From Setophaga petechia (lineage: Eukaryota > Chordata > Aves > Passeriformes > Parulidae), in assembly GCA_024362935.1 (NCBI GenBank), contig JANCRA010000115.1:1323656-1387655 (forward strand): a stretch of 64,000 nt of DNA, given 5' to 3'. Shown here in pieces: positions 36,701 to 48,700 of this stretch. The position numbers and the translations under genes were made by a program. Under the pieces are notes generated by a model. That model was not told the origin of the DNA. It ran no database searches and saw nothing but the letters and a program-made list of their open reading frames with translations. Numbering within the stretch: the first letter of the stretch is position 1; every line of letters starts with the position of its first letter.

Positions 36701-39700
36701 GAAATTTAACACCCATTGGTCCCCAAAAAGCTGGACAAGACTCAGAGCTGACACAGGAAAACACTTAATGACCCAGCATTGATCTCTCTGCTTCCCTGCA
36801 GTCACTGAAACACTTCAAGTAAAGTTTTCCCTCTGAACATCAGAGCTTTTCCCTGTCAGTGTTCAAATTGCTCAGAATACACAGATGTTGCTTCTTCTGC
36901 TTTCACATCTGAGCTGCTTCAGCCTCTAATGGGCTTTTCAGAGAGACAGAAAATGTTCTCCTCCAGTACAGAGGAGAAACCATGCGGGCAGCAGATCTCT
37001 GATCATGGGAAGGCTCAAAAGACAACAACAAGCTGTCATCTCCTGCCTGAGGGAAGCACAGAACAGCACTGGGATCCTGTAAAACAAACTCCTTTTTTTT
37101 CTGGGTGTGCAGCACCTCTGTCAGATCTCCCAGCAGGCAAATGGTGTGGGAATCCACAAAATTAGGGGGTTTTGGGAAAGCTGCACAAGGCAGGCCTCAG
37201 AGACAGCAGAACTGTGATTAGAGCTAAGCAGCAGTCATGAGATTGGTCAGCAGAAAAATTATTTAAACAGTAGAAAAGCAAGGACAAATAGAACAATGGT
37301 CTGTGTATTAACACTTGTCTAGAAAAACTCCCTAAGCTACAGAAAAGTTTATCTAGCAAGATATTAGGAAGTTTGAAGCTTAATAATGGAGCTCTGTGTG
37401 TTGTGTTTGAAGGCTTACAAGCAGGTATTGCATTTGAAATAAGCAAGCATTGTTTTAGCCACAAGTACATGTGCTTATAGTGATTGGATAAAAATACTGT
37501 CAATGTGCTTTTGCTTTGTGTGATTGGTCAAGAAGCTTCTAAAGTAAGTTGTAACATTAAGTACTGGGTCTGCTGCCTGGGATGTGAGCTGCTGGCATCT
37601 TCCCATTGTCACAACCATGTAATGAGACTGATGCTGAAAAATAAAACAGCTCAAGGCAGTTCCACAGCAGCCCTGTCTTGTTCCTGGTCTGTAAACAGCC
37701 CCCTGCTGGTGTTAAAATGGCTTTTCCACTCCAGTGACTTGCAGCAAGACATTTATTTTGGATTGTCACCCGCAGCCCTTTGAGCACTTCCCCAGGGTCT
37801 GTGACAGCTGCAGGACACTGTGCTCCCCTCTCACCTTCCCAGCACTCCCCAGAGGGGGCTCTGAGGCCAGGCTCCTCGCAGTAGAAGCCAGAGGGGCAGG
37901 GCTGGCACTCAGGCAGGGCTCTCCTCCCTGGCAGGCTGGAGAAGGTGCCCGCTGGGCAGGGCTGGGGCGCTGCTGATGCTGCAGCTGCAAAGGAGCAAGA
38001 GAGAAATGGGAAATGAAAGAATGGGTGAGATGGCTGCACTCAGGGGTTGGATGAACACAAAACAGCAGCAGGGAAGTCTTTTCCACTCAGAGATCCAACA
38101 GTGCTGCATGGGGTGGTGTTACATTCATATTTTCTGGAAAATCCCTTTGCTCAGGATTTTTCTCTTGGGAAGATGAGCAGCCACAGAGAAAAAGGAAAAC
38201 AATAATTATCTGATTTGCTTCTCCTGTGTTTTGCTCCTTTGGAATGTGTTTGAAGATTGTTTACCAACAGGCGATTGTTTCATTGGTTTTCTGTGAATTG
38301 TTTTGACTTATTGGCCAATCAGGGTCAAGCTGTGTCAGGACTCTGGAAGGAGTCATGAGTTTTCATTATTATCTTTTTAACCTTCTGTAAGTATCTTTTC
38401 TGTATTCTTTAGTATAGTTTATTCTTATATTCTTTTCTATAATATAGTATCATAAAATAATAAATTAACCTTCTAAGAACATAAAGTCAAATTCATCATT
38501 CCTTCCTGCCATGAGAGCACCCCACAAATACAACGGGGTGGGACAGAAATGATTTGCTTTATTTTACCCACAGGTGAAGGCAATTAAAGTTCAGATATTG
38601 AAACAAAGATGTCACTCCCACTTTGAAAGGAAGGGGAAGAATTAGGGGAAGAATCTGTGGCTTTGGCAGCATGGTTGGAGCCCAGCCAGTTTGGCTGTGA
38701 GGGTTTCAGGAGTTCTGTGCCATGGAACCCTCAGTGCTGGATACCCACTGCAGTAGGAGCCTGCAGGGCAGATGTTCCCGGTGACACCATCCGTGGGTTT
38801 GGGGCCAGCAGCTCCCCCTGCACAGTAAAAGCCAGCAGCACATTCCCCACTGGGCACAGGCAGCCCTGCAAGACAGAGAGGATTGCTGTGTTGTGATTTC
38901 AGGGTTTACCTCAGAATCCCTCCCCTGATCATTCCCTGCCAGGTGTGTCAGTCACCTCTCCTTTCCCCTCCCAGCCCTGTCTGTCAGTCCTGGCATTCCA
39001 GAAGGGCCTCGAGTGATTGGCAGATCCAAAGGATGCCCTCTGTCCCTGGGGGTATTGGGCCATCCAGGTGTCCTTTGTCCCTTTGTCCCTCCCCTCCTGT
39101 CCCTGCTTGGTGGCTCCCGACCCCTTCCCTGCCCCTCTGCCCGGGGTTCAAAGGAGCAGCAGCCACGGGCTCAGGGAGTTCTGTTGGAGGAGTTGCTGCA
39201 TTCAGAGGCCTGTGGGCCAGAATAAAGCTCTGGATCCAAACCCTCCATCAGAACCGACTCCTTTCCTTCACCATGGCCTTAAAGCTTCTCCACAGAGGGA
39301 AACCTGAGAGGGAAAACTTCCATGGGGGAAGCTCCATCCCAGCACCACCAGAGCTCCTGCAGGCCTGGACTTGTCCCCACGGGCCCAGCTGCAGCACCCA
39401 GGCAGCCCAAAGTGTCTGTGGGGAGAAACACCACACACCCAGCCAGCCCAAAGTGTCTGTGGGGTGAAACACCACACACCCAGCCAGCCCAAAGTGTCTG
39501 TGGGGTGAAACACCACACACCCAGCCAGCCCAAAGTGTCCCTGGGGTGAAACACCACACACCCAGCCAGCCCAAAGTGTCTCTGGGGTGAAACACCACAC
39601 ACCCAGCCAGCCCAAAGTGTCTGTGGGGTCAAACACCACAGTGCTGCCGTTTGGTTCAGCAGCAGGGCCAGACAAGCTCAGGCACATCCTGTCTGGCTGT

Positions 39701-42700
39701 ATTGGTAATTATTCCAATAGAAGGTGGTGGCACTCAGAGCACTGAGACAAGGGGGGAGAAGCAGGGAAAACATCTCTTCATAGCCTCCCTCTGAGAAACA
39801 CCATGGGCATGGGGCAAGCACTGCTACATCCCATGGAAATGGCAGGAATATCCCCTCAGAACTCCTCATCCCCACAGACACTGACCTGAGGCATTGCAGA
39901 AGAGCCCAGGGGGACAAGGAAGAGGCTCTGGGCTGCCCTGGGGGCAGTAGAAGCCAGCTGTGCACTTGCCCCCCGTGGCAGTGGCCGGGCACAGGCAGTT
40001 GGCACTGGTGTAGTTGTCCAGGTCAAAGGGCTGTGAGGTCCAGGCTGCCGAGATGCAAAACCAGCCTGGGAACAGGAAACAGGGCTGAGGAGCTCTGGCA
40101 GTGACAGAGCCCCAAAAAACATCACAAATGGTGAAGCAGAGTAGAAATTTTCCAGGGTAGAGATCCAGTTTGATTAGAGTGAAATGTACATTTTTGAGTT
40201 AAGTCTGTGGTTAGAAAACACAGCTATTTACCCTGACTGCAAAAGCCCAGGCTCAGAGAAACTGCTTCAGTGAAGGATAGAGATAAGAGGGGGGAGACAG
40301 AAGGTGATAAAGAGAGACAGAGAGACTGCTGTGAGAGGGGGCCAACCTGAACTAAGAATTCCTTCTGACAAAGAAGAACTAGCGGCAAATGTCACGCAAA
40401 ATTCGTAAAAAATAGGTATGAACCTACTGTGAAATTGTATGTATATGTATTTGAGGAGGAGATAAAAAAGGACCTGGAGTTCCCAGAGGTATGCATGTCT
40501 TTAAAGGAGAGCAATCTCCACATGTGTCCAGTGCTGTAATAAACATACCAGCTTTACAACTTCCACAAAAGTTGTGGAGTTTTGTTTATCTCTGCAAAAC
40601 ACCTGAGGTGGCTTTGGGTGTGATGTGGGCACAGCACAGGGTGTGGGACAGGTTCATCCCAACTCCACCAGGCCAGAATCTCCCATGCAGCATTAAGTCC
40701 AGTTTAATACCATTAATTTCATATTAACAAAGAGATCTTGCAACATCAAGTTCAGCACTTTTGCTGTATGGTCACAGGGCTCAGCTCAGCAGGCTCAGGG
40801 AGCAGAGATGCTCCTGCCTACCAGGCACAGGCTGGGGCCCAGCAGAGTTCAATCCCACTGGATACCTCCAGAGAACCCAGCAAACAGACTGGAAGGGCTG
40901 TGCTCAAGACTCAGGATAAGTATTACTTATAAAAACCAAAAAAACCCAAAGGTTACAAACTCAATCCTCACAGCCTGACCACAAGAGCCCCACACTCACC
41001 TGGGTCACACCTGCCTGAGGTAACAAACTCAATCCTCACAGCCTGACCCCACGAGTCCAACACTCACCTGGGTCACACCTGCCTGAGGTTACAAACTCAA
41101 TCCTCACAGCCTGACCCCAAGAGCCCCACACTCACCTGGGTCACACCTGCCTGAGGCTGCTGTCAGCCCCTCCTGCCCACAGTAGTGCCCAGGTGGGCAG
41201 GGCAGGCAGCTGTCCAAGCTCTGGCTCATGGGGTCAGGGTTGTAGTAGCCCCTGGGACAGGGAAACTCCGTGGCAAACCTGGTGCCTGTGGGATAAAGAG
41301 AGCAGGAGTCACTCATGGAATGTGAACATGATCCTGGCTCTGAATTCTGCTGCATCATTTCATGTCCTCTTTGCCAGTTTATCCCACTGCTGATCCCCAT
41401 GGCCCTTCATGGCCAAAATTGTGTTTGGGTGCTGTTTAATTTGTGAAACTGTTAAGCAGCAGCCACATCTACAGCTTAAATTATTGTTTGGCTTTGTTTT
41501 TGTTTTTGTTTTTCTGTGAACAACCACTTAAACATATCAAAAAATACATTTAAAAGTCAAACATGTAAAAAAAATATTTTTGGCCATATTTTTCTATGAA
41601 GAACCAAGCTGACACATTAACATGTCAAAAAATACACTTAAGAAAAAGACACTCAAACATATAAAAATATTTTTGGAGGTGTTTTTCTGTGAAGAACCAG
41701 GCTGACACTTTAACGTGTCAAAAAACACACTTAAGGTAAAGACAGTCAAACATGTAAAAATATTTTTGGGCGTATTTTTCTGTGAAGAACCAGGCTGACA
41801 CTTTAGCATGTCAGAAAATACACTTAAGATAAAGACAGTCAAACATGTAAAAATATTTTTGGGTGCATTTTTCTGTGAAGAACCAGGCTGACACTTAAAT
41901 ATTTTATTCACAAAGATAATTTCTTGTCTTTAAGGAGGACGTTTCAGCCTGGCCAAAGGACTGCTGGGTTCTCTGGGCCCATCTCACCTTTGGGGCAGTA
42001 AAATCCAGCTGGGCAGGGGTTTGTGCTGTAGCTGGTGGTGTTTTCTGGGCAGAAGTAGCCTGCAGCACAGGGGAAGCAGGCAGCTTGTCTGGACAGGTTG
42101 TTGTAAGTGCCTGCACGGCAGGGCAAGGAAGAGCTGGTCCCTTCTGGGCAGAAGTGGCTCACAGGGCAAGGGCCTCCTCTCTGCCACACACCTGGGGCAC
42201 AGACAGGAGAAGCAGGGTTGGGAATCTCCTCTGGAAATGATTATTTGAGGCAATCAAATGGAAATTTGATTACAGGCAGACTCCCATGACTGCCCCAGTG
42301 CTCAGTGCAGGCATTTCTTTTGGTAACACAGGCATGCAGGTGATGCCTTGTGCAGGCTGAGCTAGAGAAGAGGCTGGACAGAGTTAAAGAATAAAGCAGG
42401 GATTTATTAAAAGGCCTCCATGGATCCACCTTGGGCAGCACAAGAGCCCAGCCAGGGCTGCACCCAAGATGAACCAAAATGGTCCCAAAATGAACCCAAG
42501 ATGAACCAAAATGGTCCCAAAATGCACCCAAGATGAACCCAAAATGGTCCCAAAATGAACCCAAGATGAACCAAAATGGTCCCAAAATGAACCCAAGATG
42601 AACCAAAATGGTCCCAAAATGCACCCAAGATGACCCAAAATGGCCCCAAAATGCACGAGCGCTCCCGGGGTCTCTCCCTTGGATCAGTTCTGCTCCATTT

Positions 42701-45700
42701 GCATCTTGCAGTTCATTGTCCCATCCCAGCTTTAGCCCAGGCAGTCCCATCCTTGTTTTTCTCTCTCCAGCCCACGGTGTTTGTGCTCCTGGGCTGAGAT
42801 TTGGATCATTTGTCCTTGGTGCCCAGCTGGAGCAGGAATTGTTTTGTGTCCCTGCTCTGTGCACAGAGCTCAGCATCCCCTGATGTGAACCCAGACCCAC
42901 ACACTAAAGCAGCACAGAATGTGAAAAATAGAAAAGCTAAAACTTGAGGCATCAATTGGCACAAACCCCTCAAAGAAAATTCACACAGGGATCTGGATGA
43001 CTGGCACAAGGCAGGGCCAGAAATGCTGGGAGAAAAAGTGGAACACTGGGAGGGAAGGTGGAACACTGGCAGGAAAGGTGGAACACTGGCAGGAAAGGTG
43101 GAAAACTGGGAGGAAAGGTGGAACAATGGGAGAGAAGGTGGCATTTTTAAAGCTGCCTGTTGCCAGAGCCCTGGATCACCAGTGGCACTCACCGGGCGGT
43201 GATGGTGAGGAAGAACCAGGCTGGCAGAAGTACCCAGGTGAGCAGGGTCCTGAGGGGGCTGTGAGGCCAGGGGAGCCACAGAACTGGCCAGGTGGGCACT
43301 CTGTGCAGCTGGAATCCTGCCCATTGTGGAGCCTGGGAGGGACAGAAGCAGGGTTTTAACTGGTGAGTGGTAAATTCAGCACGGGGGTCACAGCCCTGGC
43401 GAAGGGAAAGCAACCACAAAACTTTTCTGATCAATGCAAGGGTGTGTCTAATGAGCCTCACTGAGCTGCACTTCATTGCTTAGAGGAGTGGTGGAGAGAC
43501 AAAAATGGAAATTAAATAAAAATGAGCATCAGCAGAGCCACAGAGCTTCACCTGTCTGAGTAAGTGCCCACAGGGCAGGGCTGGGGGATGCTGGTGCCAG
43601 CTGGGCAGAAGTGTCCAGGAGGGCAGGGGCCACCACTGCTCGTGTTTGTGGCTCCACTGGGGTTTGGGACACTTGCTCCTGCATGAGGAAGATAAAGCAA
43701 AAGTATCTTGAATTATTTGGGTTGTTTCTCATAGGGTAAGTTTGGTCCCCATGGCTAAAGAGCCATTTCCAGAGGTGAGAGAAGAGAGGAGCTGCTGGCA
43801 GCTCATGACAACAAAGCCAGAAATCCATGGTGGAATGGAATAAATAACAGCAAGGACCATAAGGGCCAGAGAATCATTTCTATAGGTGAAAGAAGAGAGG
43901 AGCTGGTTGTAGCCCATGACAACAAAGCCAGAAATCCATGGTGGAATGGAATAAATAACAGCAAGGACCATAAGGGCCAGAGAATCATTTCTATAGGTGA
44001 AAGAAGAGAGGAGCTGGTTGTAGCCCATGACAACAAAGCCAGAAATCCATGGTAGAATGGAGTAAATAACAGCAAGGGCCATAAGAGCCAGAGAATCATT
44101 TCTATAGGTGAGAGAAGAGAGGAGCTGGTGGCAGCTCATGACAACAAAGCCAAAAATGAATAATGGAATGAAATAAATAACAACAAGGACCATAAGGGCC
44201 ACAGCTCCCCACCTTTTCACTCTTTCTGCCCTCTGAAGCCTCAATTCTGTACCTGCTGTGCAGAAGAATCCTGGCCAGCAGGGACCACTGGGAGAGGACA
44301 ATCCCCATTCTCCACAGAACATTCCTGGAGGAACACAGAGGGAAAAGAGAATCAGCAAACTGGGAGAATAAAAAACAAACAAAAATAAAAATCCCAGGAG
44401 AGCTGCTGTGCTGCCTGCTCTTTTGGAGGGCAAAGGGGAGACTTTGAGAACTCAAATCCCTCAGCATCAGCACAGCTGGGACAGAACCCCATCCTAATTC
44501 AGCTCATGTTCCTCTGGGAAGCCCTGAGTGTGAACCAAACTCTTCTGCAGTGTGGTATTTACGGGGTCTTCAGGACAAAGGAGGAATTGAGAAATCTGAC
44601 TCCATGTTATTAGAAAGCTATTATATTTTAATATATCATCTCATATTAATACATCAATATATCATATTAATATATCAATAAAACACATCAATATATTAAT
44701 TTATTATATTATATTATATATTTTATTATACTAAAACTATACTAAAAAATAGAGAAAGGATACAGACAGAAAGGTTAACAAGATTGATAATGAAAAGTCG
44801 TGACTTTCTCCAGAGTCTTGACACAGCTGGGCTATGATTGGTCATTAAGTAAAAACAATTTACAAGAAACCAATCAAACAACCACCTGTTGGATAAACAA
44901 TCTCCAACCACATTCCAAAGCAGCAAAACACAGGAGAAGCAATCAGTTAATGATTGTTTTTCTTTTTCTTCTGAGGCTTCTCAGCTTCCCAGGAGAAGAA
45001 TCGTGGGCAAAGGGGATTTTTCAGAAAATGTGACAGTGACACTGCAGAGCCTCCAAAACCTGTGGGGACACCACCTGTGGGACCAGAATCCTCCTTTGAC
45101 TGTGGATTTCTATGTTTGCATTTCCTGGAGGCCAAAACCCATCTGAGGATGGGGAAGAGAGAGCTGCAGAGAGATCACCACCCTCTCAGACAGGTCCCAA
45201 GAGGGCATTCCCTCACCTGCAGGGCACTGCTGGCACCTCTCAGCATGGCTCAGGCCGTAGGAGGGGCTGTAAGTGCCAGGAGGACAAGGATAAAAACTGA
45301 TCCCAGTTTTCTGGGGGCAGTAGAACCCGGGAGGGCAGCGGCGCCGGAGCCCCTTTGAACAGTGAAACCCAGCAGGACAAGGAAGGCATTTGTCTTGACC
45401 TGTGAGGGGGAAATAGGAATTAAAAAGGAAGCATGGAATGAAATGGGAGGAAAATACCACGTGCACAGCTTCCCTCTGCTTGGCTGCACTTAAAGAAGCA
45501 GAAATCGAAATAAAGCTGTTTTTTATGCTCTCCCTCTGTAACTGGCCTCAAATATGGATTTCTCCTGGGAGCATTTAGCTCAGCAAACTCCACTCCAGCA
45601 GCCCGAGTCACCTCCACGTGTCCCCATTAGGTGGCAGGAGGAGCAGAGGGAAAGCTGGAAACTGCTGCCTGCCCTGGTGCACTGAGTGCCACTGCCACAA

Positions 45701-48700
45701 ACCTAAAACCACACGGGCTGCTGCAGGGGGAAACACATTCCTCGTGTGACAGCAGGGGCAAAAATACCAAAACATCCCTGCTCGACCCCTTCTCTACCCC
45801 ACCCCCTGAAATACTGAATATCTGAATATTCCCAGTGACCAGCAGCTTTCAGGACCTTCTTGGATATCAACAAAAGCTACAAGGAGTGTTTCCATCTCCC
45901 CTGAGCACATTGCAGTTGCAAAGCTGTAGCCTCTCACCTGGGGCATTTCTGTAGTTTCTGACCTGGGGCATTTCTGCAGTTCCTGACCCATGGCACTGCT
46001 GCAGCTCCTGATCTGTTCCACTAATGCAACTCATGCTGCAAAGCTGCATTCCTGACCTCTCACATTTCTGTAGTTCCTGACCTAATAGATTGCTGCAGCT
46101 CTTGACCAGCTGCTTTTCTGTAGTTCCTGACCTGGAACTGTTCCATTTCTGTAGCTCCTGACCTGTGGCATTGCTGTATTCCCCACTGGGGCAGGGGGAA
46201 GGTGCTGCTGAGCCTTCAGGGCAGAAATGTCCTCGAGGACAGAGATCTCCAGTGACACCATCCTCGGGCTTTGCAGTCTTGGTCCTCCCCGTGCAGTAAT
46301 AGCCTAAAAACAGAAAACACTGGAGCTGTTCCCCCAAATCAAAACCCATTTCTAAGAAGCTGCACCAAGGGAAATACAGGTTGGATAGCAGGAAAATGTT
46401 TTATACAGAAAGGTGATAAAGATGTGGAATGGTTGCCCAGGAAGGTGGTGGAGTCCCCATGCCTGGGTGTGTTTAACAAAGCCTGGATGTGGCACTGGGT
46501 GCCAGGGTTGGGTTGAGGTGTTGGGGCTGGGTTGGACTCGATGATCTTTAGGGTCTCTTCCAACCTGGGGATTCTGTGAATTCTGTCAATTCTGTGAGTT
46601 CTGTGAGTTCTGTCTTTGTCTCACCTCGTGCACAAAGTCCCCCTGGTGCATCCTGGCCAGACACGTTGCAGAAGAACCCAGGGGCACAGGGCAGGCACCA
46701 GGTGACATCCTGGGCTCCTCTCTGGCCATTCCAGGTGCCAGCAGGGCACGGCATCTCCCTGGGGTGCCCGGTGCCAGCTGGGCAGTAATGTCCTCGTGGG
46801 CAAAGATCTCCAAATGGCAGCCCCACCTGAAGGGAAGTGAAATTAAATTTATTAGGGTTTGTGGGAGCTTTGGTGGAGCTAGAAGGTGCTGAGCAATGTG
46901 CAACGTTCATCACTCACGGGTGAGGAGGTGCTGGAGCCCTGAGTGCAGTAATAGCCAGGCTGGCAGTGCCCCTCTGGCTCAGGCAGCCCAGCCCTGCTGC
47001 AGAACATCCCTGCAGGGCAGGGCTGGCAGGAACCTGCCCTCTCCATATCCGAGAAACTTCCCTGCACAGAGACAGCCACAGCATGCCCTGCTGGCATGGC
47101 TTGACACTGGCACAATGCCAGTGCCCCCCATGAAAATAAATTCTCCCCAGTTTCTGCTGTGAGATGTGACCAGAAATAGAGCAAAGCTTATAGACCAGAA
47201 ACAGAGCAAGGCTCCAGCTTTAGGAATAAAGGAAAAGAACTTTATTAACTTACAATATGAAAAAAGGGAACACACAGAACTCAGAATCAAAACCTCCCAA
47301 AAACATTCCTCCTCCTCCTCCCCAGTTTCCACCACCACACAAAATAGAACCTTCGATTCTCAATCCAGTAACCACCCCTCAGATAATCAACTCTCAGTCC
47401 ATGACCACCCTTCAGATAATCAACTCTCAGTCCATCACCACCCTTCAGATAATCAACTCTCAGTCCATCACCACCCTTCAGATAACCAACTCTCAGTTCA
47501 TCAAGAGGAGAGGAGTCCCTCTTGTACCACAGGCTTCCCCTGTGTCCTGGGGACACCTGCCCAGGGAGGAAACCCTCCTGGAAATCCCTGCTTGGGAAAC
47601 AAATCCGTGTTTGACTCTTACCATGGGGCATGGCAGAGGCACAGAGCTGCCAGCCTGGCAGAAATGGCCTTTGGGACAGTCCTGGGGGGCTGCCAGGCCT
47701 GGCTCACTGCAGAAAGTCCCCTCAGGGCAGCCCCTACAGAGAGACTGAGCACGGCCCTGAAAGAGAACACAGAGCCTGGCAGGGCTGGGGAATTGCTGCT
47801 TACCTGGGGTGGTGTTCACAGGGCTCCCAGGGTGAGGGAAGAGAGGAGAATCTTGACTCTGTGTTTCAGAAGGCTGATTTATTAATTTATGATATATATT
47901 ATATGAAAAGAAAATGATATGCTAAAACTATACTAAAAGAATAGAGAGAAAAAGGAAAGGAAAGGAAAGGAAAGGAAAGGAAAGGAAAGGAAAGGAAAGG
48001 AAAGGAAAGGAAAGGAAAGGAAAGGAAAGGAAAGGAAAGGAAATCTTGTGACTGACCAGAGAGTTTGAGCCAGCTGACTGTGATTGGCCATTAATTAAAA
48101 ACAACCACATAGGACCAATCCCAGATGCACCTGTTGCATTCCACAGCAGCAGATAATCATTGCTTACATTTTGCTTCTCAGCTTCTCAGGAGAAAAAGAT
48201 CCTAATGAAAGGATTTTTCATAAAATATGTCTGTGACACTTACCCAGGGGTGGGATACTGCTATTACCATGAGAATAAATAAACTTTGTGTGTTCTACCA
48301 ACTCCCAGGGAGTCTCTGCTGCAAAATGAACACTGGACAGAATGAGCTGCAGTCCAAAAGCCACAAATTTGGATACTTGCAGCACTAAAGCAGTGGCAGG
48401 CACAGCCCTGATCATCACAGAAGTGAGGGAAATGCAAAATTCACCCCCTGCCAGGCCAAAGATTCAGCAGCCCTTCCCAATTTGTACTGTGCAAGAAAAC
48501 TCAAAAAGTGCCAGAGGAGTTGCAGGCAACAGGCCTGGGCCGATGGATCTGGTGTCTCCACCCAAAGGCTTTTGGTTCTTCCTCTGTTGCAGGGTAAAAG
48601 CAAAGCAGGTGGTGATTACCCAAATTAACAGAAATCTCCCAAACCCCCTTTTTTTCCTCAAGCTGACCACTTCCAAACACCTCAGGAATTTCTACTCACA

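Noticed and set aside
42384..42656. [14 protein letters not shown] repeat as a protein
   Set aside because: It is an internal array of an LTR-C copy read on the minus strand.
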